Made by a program: the position numbers and the translations under genes. This document shows, one piece after another, positions 30,713 to 39,615 of a stretch of 64,000 nucleotides of DNA (position 1 is the first letter of the stretch; every line of letters starts with the position of its first letter). Source of the stretch: Robiginitomaculum sp. (lineage in GTDB: Bacteria > Pseudomonadota > Alphaproteobacteria > Caulobacterales > Maricaulaceae); assembly GCA_021776525.1 (NCBI GenBank), contig JAJFFT010000004.1, forward strand, positions 186,001 to 250,000, read 5' to 3'. The notes beneath the pieces were generated by a model, which searched no databases, was not told where the DNA came from, and saw only the letters and a program-made list of their open reading frames with translations.

Positions 30713-31645
30713 ATGGCTCTGAGAATTGCTTTTATGGGGACGCCGGATTTTGCGGCTCGCTCTTTGGCTGCGCTGGCTGCGGCGGGCCATGAAATACTGT
30801 GCGTCTATACCCAGCCGCCACGGCCTGCCGGTCGCGGCAAGGCGTTACGAAAAAGTGCCGTACATGAAAAAGCCTTGTCTTTGGGACTTTGCGTACGCAC
30901 GCCAAAGACTTTGCGTGATAAGGATGAACAAGCCGCCTTTGCCGCCCTTGATCTGGATGTGGCCATCATCGTCGCTTATGGCCTGATTCTGCCTGTAGAA
31001 ATTCTAACTGCGCCGCGCCACGGGTGTTTGAACCTGCATGGATCATTATTGCCGCGCTGGCGCGGTGCCGCCCCCATTCAGCGCGCCATTATGGCGGGCG
31101 ATACCGTTACCGGCGTCCAGGTGATGCAGATGGAAGAGGGGCTGGATACCGGCCCGGTTCTGATGAGCAAGAACGTCGATATTGCTGATAATGATACAGC
31201 GGGCAGTTTGCATGACACGCTTGCGGTTGCCGGGGCCGCATTGTTGCCCCAGGCGCTAAGCGCACTTGAAGCTGGTACATTACACGGTACGCCGCAAAGT
31301 GAAGATGGGATCACTTATGCCCATAAGATTGATAAGGCTGAGGCACGTATTGACTGGACGCAATCGGCCGAGCATCTGGACCGGTTGATTCGCGGTTTAT
31401 CGCCGTTTCCGGGCGCGTGGTTTTTAATCCCCACGGCCAAGGGCGATGTGCGTGTCAAAGCGTTGATGTGCGCACCAGAGGATGGCAAAGGCCAACCCGG
31501 TGAAGTGCTGGATGATAATCTTCTTATCGCCTGTGGCACCGGTGTGCTGCGCCTGAAGCGTCTGCAACGGGCCGGCAAAGGCGTGCAGAATGCCGATGAG
31601 TTTCTACGCGGACAGTCTTTGCCAAAAGGCACAATTCTGTCGTGA
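30713..31645 (+). CDS. fmt: Methionyl-tRNA formyltransferase
   Basis: [64 protein letters not shown]. Confidence 0.98.
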   Translation: MALRIAFMGTPDFAARSLAALAAAGHEILCVYTQPPRPAGRGKALRKSAVHEKALSLGLCVRTPKTLRDKDEQAAFAALDLDVAIIVAYGLILPVEILTAPRHGCLNLHGSLLPRWRGAAPIQRAIMAGDTVTGVQVMQMEEGLDTGPVLMSKNVDIADNDTAGSLHDTLAVAGAALLPQALSALEAGTLHGTPQSEDGITYAHKIDKAEARIDWTQSAEHLDRLIRGLSPFPGAWFLIPTAKGDVRVKALMCAPEDGKGQPGEVLDDNLLIACGTGVLRLKRLQRAGKGVQNADEFLRGQSLPKGTILS

Positions 31646-32379
31646 CCCGTTTTAAGCTGACCATAGAATATGACGGCACGCCCTATAGTGGCTGGCAACG
31701 TCAGGATGATCGCCCCACCGTGCAGGCCGAATTGGAAAAGGCCGCCAGCGCGCTGGAAGAACGGCCCGTCGAGATTTACGGTGCCGGGCGCACCGATGCC
31801 GGTGTGCATGCCTTGGCGCAGGTGGCTCATGTGGATCTGATCAAGGATTTACGCACCGATACGGTACGCGATGCCATCAATCACCATCTGGGTAATAACC
31901 CGATTGCGGTGCTGGATGCGCAAGTGGTCGCTGATGATTTTGAAGCGCGGTTTCATGCCACCGAACGTACATATCTTTATCGGGTTATCGACCGGCGCCC
32001 ACCTTTGACGCTGGACCATGGCCGGGTGTGGCGAATCCCCCACCATGTCGATGTTGAGGCCATGCAGGAGGCCGCAGATGTATTGATCGGCCTGCATGAT
32101 TTTACAACGTTTCGCGACGTGCAATGCCAGGCCAAAACCCCAATGCGGACCATGGACGAAATTCGCATCAGCCGGGTTGGTGCCGAAATATATTTATTCT
32201 ATATCGCGCGATCCTATTTGCATCGCCAGGTGCGCTCGATAACCGGTTCACTGGTTGAAGTGGGGGCGGGGCGTTGGAGCCGCGCAGACCTGCAACAGGC
32301 CTTGCAAGCCTGTGATCGTGCACAATGCGGCCCTGTGGCCCCGGCGCACGGTTTATATCTGAACACGGTGCAGTATTAA
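31642..32379 (+). CDS. truA: tRNA pseudouridine synthase A
   Basis: [39 protein letters not shown]. Confidence 0.97.
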   Translation: MTRFKLTIEYDGTPYSGWQRQDDRPTVQAELEKAASALEERPVEIYGAGRTDAGVHALAQVAHVDLIKDLRTDTVRDAINHHLGNNPIAVLDAQVVADDFEARFHATERTYLYRVIDRRPPLTLDHGRVWRIPHHVDVEAMQEAADVLIGLHDFTTFRDVQCQAKTPMRTMDEIRISRVGAEIYLFYIARSYLHRQVRSITGSLVEVGAGRWSRADLQQALQACDRAQCGPVAPAHGLYLNTVQY

Positions 32380-32960
32380 ACTATTGTCGGTTTTTTCTGC
32401 ATCAACATTTTCAAAAAAACCCGGCCAATTTTCTGGCCTAAAATTAAAGATAGAACCGCCAATGCCATGGCAACAGGGATCAGCCAACGCCCCAGAATTT
32501 CGCCAGACCGCACAGCACCTTTATCGTCCATTACGCCAATAACGACGCTAAAGCTGTCATGGCCATCATTGATCCACAGACCCGCCATTTCAGGCGAGAC
32601 TATTTCGGCGAGTGCTGTAATCACAAAGCCGATGGCCAGCAAAAAGAATATTCCCGACACGAACAAACCGGTGGCCGCCAATGTGCGCCTTGAGGCCATG
32701 GCGATCAGGGTTGAAAGCGTCTTTGCAGGCCCACCATCGCTGAAGGCGGCTTGCAGTCTCAGCTCGTCCAAAAAGGCGCTGGCACAGGCTTCGGGTGAAC
32801 CCAGTTCAGTAATGGCTTCGTCAAGGCGACCTTGATCTGCACGCGTATCCAGATGGGCGCGAATTTCGGCCATAATGTCTGCGCGGTCCATATCCCGAAC
32901 GCCGGCCATGGCCCGCTGTAGGCGTGCCATATAACTGTCTATTTGTTTATTTTTGCTCAT
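32376..32960 (-). CDS. HAAS-type / DUF1700-like membrane protein paired with a PadR regulator
   Basis: N-terminal IDSYMARLQRAMAGVRDMDRADIMAEIRAHLDTRADQGRLDEAITELGSPEACASAFLDEL followed by TM segments. Confidence 0.78.
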   Translation of the reverse strand: MSKNKQIDSYMARLQRAMAGVRDMDRADIMAEIRAHLDTRADQGRLDEAITELGSPEACASAFLDELRLQAAFSDGGPAKTLSTLIAMASRRTLAATGLFVSGIFFLLAIGFVITALAEIVSPEMAGLWINDGHDSFSVVIGVMDDKGAVRSGEILGRWLIPVAMALAVLSLILGQKIGRVFLKMLMQKKPTIV

Positions 32961-33295
32961 GCCGTTTCTCCTACAAGCTGTGACAGCTGGTCACGAAAGG
33001 CTTGCCATTCTTGTTTCATTTCTGTGAGTGAGGTGCGTCCGGTTTGTGTCAGCGTATACATTTTAAGGGACCGGCCCCCGTTTTTGGGTTTTTCCCAGGT
33101 CCCCGCGATGCGCCCATCTCGCTCCAACCGGCTGAGGAGTGGATAGACAGAACCGGCGGACAGGCCGATTTTGGGCAGGTTGGCCAGCCCGTCAACAATG
33201 CTCAGGCCGGAATGCAACCCTGTATCCAACATGGCCAAAATGGCCAGATCAGCCGCGCCTTTTCTCAATTGTGATTTCCAAGTTTCAATATCCAT
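32957..33295 (-). CDS. PadR-family transcriptional regulator
   Basis: KGAADLAILAMLDTGLHSGLSIVDGL ... SAGSVYPLLSRLERDGRIAGTW ... YTLTQTGRTSL. Confidence 0.92.
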   Translation of the reverse strand: MDIETWKSQLRKGAADLAILAMLDTGLHSGLSIVDGLANLPKIGLSAGSVYPLLSRLERDGRIAGTWEKPKNGGRSLKMYTLTQTGRTSLTEMKQEWQAFRDQLSQLVGETA

Positions 33296-33319
33296 TTATA
33301 ATCATGTATAACAAGATAA

Positions 33320-33332
33320 CTTGCATTGCAAG
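33320..33332. promoter_or_regulatory. Candidate PadR operator upstream of the padR-HAAS operon
   Basis: Odd-centred perfect palindrome CTTGCA-T-TGCAAG about 25 bp upstream of the padR start codon. Confidence 0.35.
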
Positions 33333-33378
33333 ACAATATTGAAACTTTGCCATGAAAGTTTCCTGTAACCGAATAGGG

Positions 33379-34164
33379 CTAATGTCGGGGTGTACGGCGG
33401 TTGTCGCCGGGCATAGGCAATTTTTCCAGCAACGGATCGTCGTCACTTTGTGGCGGCTCTGGTGCAGAATGCACAGGACGGGCGCGGATCACATGGCGAC
33501 AAAATGGATCCTTGGCGGGTGTGCGGGGCAGGGCAATTTTTTGCCACCTGGGGTCCGCCGCGTCGGGTGCATCAACACTGGTTAGCCGCGCCCGCAAATC
33601 CGTATCGACAGAGTTGCCGCCATAAATTTTTCGCCTAGTATTGTCATCATATCGGGTGAGCCACAGCTTGGCTTCTTGTCTTTGCTCAGCTGTCTTATCT
33701 GCAGTGCCATATTCTTTAACCAGCACGGCCTGAGAATCCGGCCACCCGGCTGCGGCGCTCCGATGCAATTGCGTCAGGCCCTTTGCGTACAGGGCATCTT
33801 GCGTTTGGTAATAAGGTTTGTCGAAGCTAACCGTGCTTTCCTTGTTATAAAAACCTGGCCTGACCTGTAATGGTCCGGTCCATAACTTAGCGGCTTCCAG
33901 CGCGCAAACGCCGCTGCTGTGCATCGCCAGTTCCCAGCCCGGGCCCTGTTCGCCAAGGCAGATCAGAATGGGCAGGGCCTGATCGCAATTGCCACGCTTG
34001 GCAATGGCTTGTGCATATTGAAAACCATACTCGGCCGGGGTTCCGCCAACCGGTGGGTTTTTGGGGTCAAAGTCAGGTTTTTTGGCAGCGCAAGCGGCAA
34101 GACTGGACATCAGGACCAGCGCGGTGATTGTGCCGATCTTTTTTGCGGTGCTTGTATGCTTCAT
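33379..34164 (-). CDS. Hypothetical lipoprotein
   Basis: Signal peptide with lipobox SLAAC; Sel1/TPR-like helical content; no family named. Confidence 0.7.
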   Translation of the reverse strand: MKHTSTAKKIGTITALVLMSSLAACAAKKPDFDPKNPPVGGTPAEYGFQYAQAIAKRGNCDQALPILICLGEQGPGWELAMHSSGVCALEAAKLWTGPLQVRPGFYNKESTVSFDKPYYQTQDALYAKGLTQLHRSAAAGWPDSQAVLVKEYGTADKTAEQRQEAKLWLTRYDDNTRRKIYGGNSVDTDLRARLTSVDAPDAADPRWQKIALPRTPAKDPFCRHVIRARPVHSAPEPPQSDDDPLLEKLPMPGDNRRTPRH

Positions 34165-34454
34165 TTGCGCAAGGCTTTCAGGACCCGAAGTACGATGAAA
34201 ATAGGCACAACCAGAATGGCACCAAGAAGGAAGTAATCAAGCGCCCAGTCGGCGGCATCGGTTACGGCCCGCCAGGTTTTCACCCAGGCTCTGGCAAAGG
34301 TGCCAAAAAAATCGCTCCAGACCGTTGCAGGATCGATATTCAACAGCGCCAACACAATGCCGACACCGACACTGATGGCTACCAGGCGGAAAATCCCCCA
34401 GGGCGAAAACGCAAAAAGGCGTTTCAAAAAAGGTGTTCGCTTAGTTTCATCCAT
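34161..34454 (-). CDS. Small two-TM membrane protein (possibly DUF6460)
   Basis: Hydrophobic segments LVAISVGVGIVLALLNI and YFLLGAILVVPIFIVLRVLKAL; 4-bp overlap with the lipoprotein gene. Confidence 0.65.
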   Translation of the reverse strand: MDETKRTPFLKRLFAFSPWGIFRLVAISVGVGIVLALLNIDPATVWSDFFGTFARAWVKTWRAVTDAADWALDYFLLGAILVVPIFIVLRVLKALRK

Positions 34455-34591
34455 GATAAAAATACCTTATAGAATATCGCCTGTGTTTTGAAGCTAGCAA
34501 AATGAATGTGTCGTGAACACTGTTTCGCCCACTTTGCCTGCTAGAAAAGTTTAAAATACGTCGAGCCATGTACTGATTAAAGGGTCAAACG

Positions 34592-35203
34592 ATGCACAAG
34601 CACACAATAGATTTACTGGAAAAAATGCTTAATGCCAGCGAAGCAGGGCGTATTTCATGGGCCGAGGTGCCGGGAAAAACTGCTTTTAGTTATCTGGCCG
34701 GCGAGTTCGTTGTGCTGGTTGATGACGGCGCAGAGCGAACATCATTTCGCCTGACAGACTCAAAAGGGCGTTCACTGGAACAGGCAGGCACTGATGATCT
34801 GGCTGCTGTTAATCTTGGCACAGGCGCTACGGGGCTAAGTGCTGTGCAAAGCATTCATGCGATTGCCAAACGGCAGACCATGGGCACGGATCAGGCCATT
34901 GCGTCGGTGATGGAGCATTTGCAGGGCCTGGGTGCCGAGGCACCAGCCGCGGTTGTTGAGGACGTTCCTGAGGTCCCTGTGGACGAGGTTGCCGTGGTCG
35001 AGGAGATAGCGCCAGAGCCCGAACCTGACATGTTGGAGGAGAATTTCCAGACAGAGGAAGGGCTTCAAGCAGCAATAGAGGACGTGCATGAGGCGTATGA
35101 AGAGCCGCCTGTGGTGGAAGAGCAATTGCCTCCGGTAAAAGAGAAAAAGCGCAAACGCTCTTTGCTCAACCCGTTTGGCGGCAAAAACAAGAAACGGTCT
35201 TAA
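34592..35203 (+). CDS. Hypothetical protein with acidic linker and basic C-terminal tail
   Basis: 203 aa; long Glu/Pro/Val-rich region then KEKKRKRSLLNPFGGKNKKRS. Confidence 0.65.
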   Translation: MHKHTIDLLEKMLNASEAGRISWAEVPGKTAFSYLAGEFVVLVDDGAERTSFRLTDSKGRSLEQAGTDDLAAVNLGTGATGLSAVQSIHAIAKRQTMGTDQAIASVMEHLQGLGAEAPAAVVEDVPEVPVDEVAVVEEIAPEPEPDMLEENFQTEEGLQAAIEDVHEAYEEPPVVEEQLPPVKEKKRKRSLLNPFGGKNKKRS

Positions 35204-36438
35204 ACGGCGACTTTATAGGCTTCTTCGGTTTCAGCCAGAAACTCTTCGCGAATGGGGCTTGGCGGGCCAAACAGGTGCCCCTGCGCATAGCCGATGTCGA
35301 GGTCCAGAAGTTCGACTACGGTGACTTCATCCTCGACCTTTTCGCCGATCAGTTCGATGCCGTTGCTAATCAGATAGCGTGAGATATCGGCAATGCGAAT
35401 ATCCGGTGCTGCAGGCAGTGCAGCATCTGGTGCAGACTTAATCGCCGCCAAAAGCAGGTCACCAGACGCTTTGAAAAACTTGACTCCGGCGCGCTGCATG
35501 TCTTTGGCATCAAAGTTGAGGTTTTCAACTTTGTCGATCGAGAAACGGAAGCCAAAGTCAGCCAGACGAGCCATATTGCGGGCTTCGATAATGCCGCGAT
35601 CTTCAAAATCTTTTTGGCCGATCTCAAACACGACGGAACCCGCCAGATCTGCATTTTGGCGCATGAAATCAAGGAATTGCGGAAAGAACACTTCATCACG
35701 CAGTGATAAGGGCGAGATGTTACAGACAATCCCAACCTGGCGGTCTTTTTCGGTCAGGCGGCGGACAATCTGCACACAACGGAACAGAAGTAGGTTATCA
35801 ACCACCGTCATCAGGCCCGCGGTTTCGGCGACTTTCATAAATTCGGCAGGCATAATCACATTGCCGTCCTGATCGCGCAGGCGTGTGAAACTCTCGTAAA
35901 AATAAATCTTGCGTTGCGGCAAAGAGACGATGGGTTGCAAGTGCAGTTCAACCCGCCCGGCTTCCAGCGCCTCGCGCACCAATGTCAGCAGAACGTGGCG
36001 ATCATTGGCTTCTGATGGCTCCAGCGTTGGTGTCGCCGCAGCGCGTGCCGCCTCTGAAATACGTGTCGCAAACGCACTTTCCATTTTGGCGATAACACTT
36101 TCCAATGCCTGAACTTCGGACACAATCACTTCGTCGCGCCGTACTGCTTCGGCTTCAACGGCTTTGGCCATGGTGTCCATTTCATTATGGATGCTGGATA
36201 TTTCGCTGGTCAGGGCCAGATTAGCCTTGCGCAGTTTTTCAACACGATTTTGCAAGATCGTATGCTTGCTGGCCCGCGTGACCGCGGTGTGGATTTGCAT
36301 GAAGCCAAGAAAGCCCAGCGCCCCGGCCAGCATTGCTGTGCCTGGTGCCATGCCCGCAAGCCGCACCAGCGCCAATGAAGCCACCAGCGCGCTTAAAGCG
36401 TACAGCGAAAAGAACAAAAACTCTGTCAGTCGGCTCAT
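35200..36438 (-). CDS. Membrane-anchored coiled-coil EAL-domain protein with degenerate catalytic motifs (TipF-like)
   Basis: Two N-terminal TM segments, coiled coil, then EAL-domain fold (LHLQPIVSLPQRKIYFYESFTRLRD, VCNISPLSL, DLDIGYAQGHLFGPPSP). Confidence 0.85.
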   Translation of the reverse strand: MSRLTEFLFFSLYALSALVASLALVRLAGMAPGTAMLAGALGFLGFMQIHTAVTRASKHTILQNRVEKLRKANLALTSEISSIHNEMDTMAKAVEAEAVRRDEVIVSEVQALESVIAKMESAFATRISEAARAAATPTLEPSEANDRHVLLTLVREALEAGRVELHLQPIVSLPQRKIYFYESFTRLRDQDGNVIMPAEFMKVAETAGLMTVVDNLLLFRCVQIVRRLTEKDRQVGIVCNISPLSLRDEVFFPQFLDFMRQNADLAGSVVFEIGQKDFEDRGIIEARNMARLADFGFRFSIDKVENLNFDAKDMQRAGVKFFKASGDLLLAAIKSAPDAALPAAPDIRIADISRYLISNGIELIGEKVEDEVTVVELLDLDIGYAQGHLFGPPSPIREEFLAETEEAYKVAV

Positions 36439-36599
36439 CGGATCCCTTTGTTTGCAAGGCATTTTGGCCATTGCAATACGCGCCTGCGAAACGTCGCGCG
36501 GTTATGGTTTCCAAGCCGTTAACCATTTTGCCTTGCGGCGCATTTTTTTCATGCAGTTTTACGCTTCCCGCCTTCTCAGGAACACTTTTCGCACCTATA

Positions 36600-36975
36600 T
36601 AGACGTTGTCCTTCGGGACTATGGCGATAAACGCGCGTGTAATAACTGGACCGGACCCGGGGGCGGTACCCGGCGGCTCCACCATCTTCTTCTCTCGCCC
36701 GCACCATTGGGCCCGCACCATGGGGGAGAAGTTGATGGGGCCGAAATAGGATCGACGGACGGCTAAAGACGTTAGCTTTTGCTCGGGTGAGGCCCGTTAC
36801 AGGCTCGTTCGCAATAGTTGCAAATGACAACTTTGCTCAAGAGACCGCTCTCGCTGCGTAAGCAGTGCGAGTAATCTCGCTTTAACTCCTTGGCACAATG
36901 AGCGCCAAGGCGGGGTTCGGAGGCACCTGGCAACAGAAGCCTCCACTTGTTTACCTTTTCTTTGCCCTCATTTCA
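36600..36975 (+). ncRNA. ssrA: tmRNA, circularly permuted two-piece type: acceptor piece (ends CCA at 36684) precedes coding piece (starts about 36737); outer ends approximate
   Basis: CCGGG-GGCGGTA-CCCGG T-arm and CGGCUCC-ACCA; GGGGCCG (36737-36743) pairs 7/7 with CGGCTCC (36674-36680); tag ORF GCAAATGACAACTTTGCTCAAGAGACCGCTCTCGCTGCGTAA (36820-36861) = ANDNFAQETALAA*. Confidence 0.95.
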
Positions 36976-37077
36976 CTTGCCCCATCGAGGCGAAAGCAAA
37001 AAGCGTATATGGGGAGTGTGATTGACCTCGCCAATCCATAGGGATACTCAGGGTCAATAATAAGGGGAGCATAATCA

Positions 37078-37551
37078 GTGCCAAAAGATCTCATGCGCTA
37101 TGACCTGCTAGCACAAGAAGCCCTGCGCGGTGTTGTACGGGCGGCCGTTGTGCGGGCAGCCGAAGATGGCCTTCCCGGCAGTCATCATTTTTACATCACC
37201 TTTCGCACCCGCTATCCCGGTGCAGATGTAGACGAGCAATTGCTCGAAAAATACCCCGAAGAAATCACCATTGTCCTGGAACACCAATTCTGGGACCTGG
37301 CATCCTTGGACGATGCCTTTGAGGTGACTTTAAGCTTTGGCGGCGCACCAAAATATATCAAAGTGCCTTATGCCGCCGTGACCAGTTTTCATGACCCCGC
37401 CGTTGGCTTTGGTCTGAAATTTGACATGGGTGACCCCGATGCGGTTCCAGCCACGGCCGGTAATGCCCCATCGGCGGATTCAGACACCAACGACACCGCC
37501 GAACCTCTGGCCGGTGAAGTTGTCAGCCTGGACGCTTTTCGCCGCAAATAG
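37078..37551 (+). CDS. sspB: SspB family ClpXP adaptor (alpha-type stringent starvation protein B)
   Basis: MRYDLLAQEALRGVVRAAVVRAAEDGLPGSHHFYITFRTRYPGADVDEQLLEKYPEEITIVLEHQFWDL ... FGGAPKYIKVPYAAVTSFHDPAVGFGLKF. Confidence 0.93.
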   Translation: MPKDLMRYDLLAQEALRGVVRAAVVRAAEDGLPGSHHFYITFRTRYPGADVDEQLLEKYPEEITIVLEHQFWDLASLDDAFEVTLSFGGAPKYIKVPYAAVTSFHDPAVGFGLKFDMGDPDAVPATAGNAPSADSDTNDTAEPLAGEVVSLDAFRRK

Positions 37552-37631
37552 AGCGGCAAACCATCTTCACAGGCCTTTTTCCTGCGCCTACCATGGCCGC
37601 CTCACAGTGAGTCTCAAGGCGGAGAAAAGCC

Positions 37632-39023
37632 ATGGCCGACATGCGTACAGAAACCGATAGTTTTGGCCCTCTTGAAGTGCCATCCGACAAGTATTGGGGC
37701 GCGCAGACGGCACGCTCCTTGATCAATTTTGACATCGGTACAGAGACCATGCCGGTGCCGTTGGTTCGGGCGCTGGGCATTATCAAACAGGCCGCGGCGC
37801 AGACCAATCTCGAACTTGATAATCTGGAACCGGATATCGCCAAAGCCATCGAGGCTGCCGCGCAAGACGTTATTGACGGCAAACTGGACGATAACTTCCC
37901 CTTGCGGGTCTGGCAGACCGGTTCCGGCACCCAAAGCAATATGAACGCCAATGAAGTGATCGCCAATCGCGCTATCGAGATCATGGGCGGTGTCATCGGC
38001 TCAAAGGACCCGGTGCACCCCAACGACCATGTCAACCGCAGCCAGTCATCCAACGACACGTTTCCCACCGCCATGCACATTGCCGCCGCAACCCAGATCA
38101 AGGAACATCTGTTGCCGGCGCTTGAACATTTGCACGGTGCGCTGGAGGTAAAATCCGAAGCCTTTGCCGACATCATCAAAAATGGCCGCACCCATACCCA
38201 GGACGCCACGCCTCTGACCCTGGGGCAGGAATTTTCGGGCTACAGCACACAAGTCGGCCTTGGTATGCGCCGCGCCTATCAGGCGATGACCGAATTATTG
38301 CCGCTGGCCCAGGGCGGCACGGCTGTGGGGACGGGCCTGAACGCCAAGCCGGGCTTTGCAGAAGCTTTTGCCCAAAAAGTCAGCGCCATTACCGGCATGG
38401 AATTTATCACGGCCCCCAACAAGTTCGAGGCGCTGGCCGCCAGTGATGCCTATATTGCCGCCCATGGGGCATTAAATACACTGGCCGCATCGCTGTTTAA
38501 GATCGCCAATGATGTGCGCTTTTTAGGGTCTGGCCCGCGTGGCGGTCTGGGCGAGCTGATCCTGCCGGCCAACGAGCCGGGTTCATCAATCATGCCGGGC
38601 AAGGTCAACCCGACCCAGTCCGAAGCCCTGACCATGGTTTGTACACAGGTGATGGGCAACCACACCACCATCTCTATGGCTGGCAGCCAAGGCCATTTCG
38701 AGCTGAACGTGTTTCGCCCGGTGATGGCGCTGAACATGTTGCAATCCATCCGCCTGTTGGGCGATGCAGTGCGCTCGTTCACCGATAATTGCGTGGTCGG
38801 TATCGAGGCGGACCGTGAACGCATTGATGAATTAATGCGTCGGTCCCTGATGCTGGTCACCGCTTTGGCGCCCACCATCGGGTATGACAATGCCACCAAA
38901 GTTGCCAAAACCGCCCATAAAAACGGCACCACATTGCGCCAAGAGGCCGTGGCAATGGGCTTTGTTACCGGCGAAGAATTCGACGCCATCGTGCGCCCAG
39001 AAAATATGATTGCCCCGGCCTGA
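37632..39023 (+). CDS. fumC: Class II fumarate hydratase
   Basis: [75 protein letters not shown]. Confidence 0.98.
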   Translation: MADMRTETDSFGPLEVPSDKYWGAQTARSLINFDIGTETMPVPLVRALGIIKQAAAQTNLELDNLEPDIAKAIEAAAQDVIDGKLDDNFPLRVWQTGSGTQSNMNANEVIANRAIEIMGGVIGSKDPVHPNDHVNRSQSSNDTFPTAMHIAAATQIKEHLLPALEHLHGALEVKSEAFADIIKNGRTHTQDATPLTLGQEFSGYSTQVGLGMRRAYQAMTELLPLAQGGTAVGTGLNAKPGFAEAFAQKVSAITGMEFITAPNKFEALAASDAYIAAHGALNTLAASLFKIANDVRFLGSGPRGGLGELILPANEPGSSIMPGKVNPTQSEALTMVCTQVMGNHTTISMAGSQGHFELNVFRPVMALNMLQSIRLLGDAVRSFTDNCVVGIEADRERIDELMRRSLMLVTALAPTIGYDNATKVAKTAHKNGTTLRQEAVAMGFVTGEEFDAIVRPENMIAPA

Positions 39024-39120
39024 CCCAAGCCCTGATCCTGATCCAAATCGCACCAGTTTAAGGCCTTTGTAGTGCATGGGCATAAAGCGTGTTTATCCCC
39101 AAAACCCCAAGGGGCAATTA

Positions 39121-39551
39121 AGGGTAAAAAGCTCTGTTCAAGGGGCGGATGAGGGTAAAAAAGGGTCAGTTGAGGGGCGCTTTTGGGAAAGTTGGGGGGC
39201 AATAAGGGTCCGAATAGACCCGCAATTGACCCTTAGCACTCTATCCACGGGATAAGCTCTTTGGTGTGTCGTCCCGGCTTTTCTCCTCGTCGTCCTCTGG
39301 CTTGACCAGAGGACCCATAAGGCAAGGCCATTGACGCAGCGTTTCCCTATGGACCCTCTGGTCAAGCCAGAGGGCGACGAGGGTGAGGAATTGCGCAATC
39401 TTATCCCACAACGGGTCATTTGGGGTAAGGTGCTGGTTAGATGGAGGCACCCCATACTTCGAGGTTTCGCTACGCACCACACCTCAGCATGAGGACCATA
39501 GCTTTAATTCTGCCTCATCCTGAGGTGCGAACGAAGGGAGCCTTGAAGGAG
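39121..39551. repeat. Composite intergenic repeat cluster (G-rich degenerate direct repeat, long inverted repeat, two dispersed palindromic units)
   Basis: Inverted arms 39286-39319 / 39348-39381 (about 31-32 of 34 complementary); CCTCATCCTGAGG...CTTGAAGGAG at 39513-39551; related inverse unit about 39454-39496. Confidence 0.85.
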
Positions 39552-39615
39552 AGTGCAATACCACCCGAAGGTCTTTTCTGATCGCCCTTGCCGGGCATGG
39601 GGCATGTGCTAGTCT

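Noticed and set aside
36164-36830. ORFs 36164-36766 (+), 36239-36721 (-) and 36576-36830 (-)
   Set aside because: They overlap the EAL gene and the permuted tmRNA; the RNA structure and tag explain the sequence better.
39138-39482. 114-aa and 79-aa minus-strand ORFs in the fumC-esterase intergenic region
   Set aside because: They are generated by the repeat cluster and have no protein-like features.
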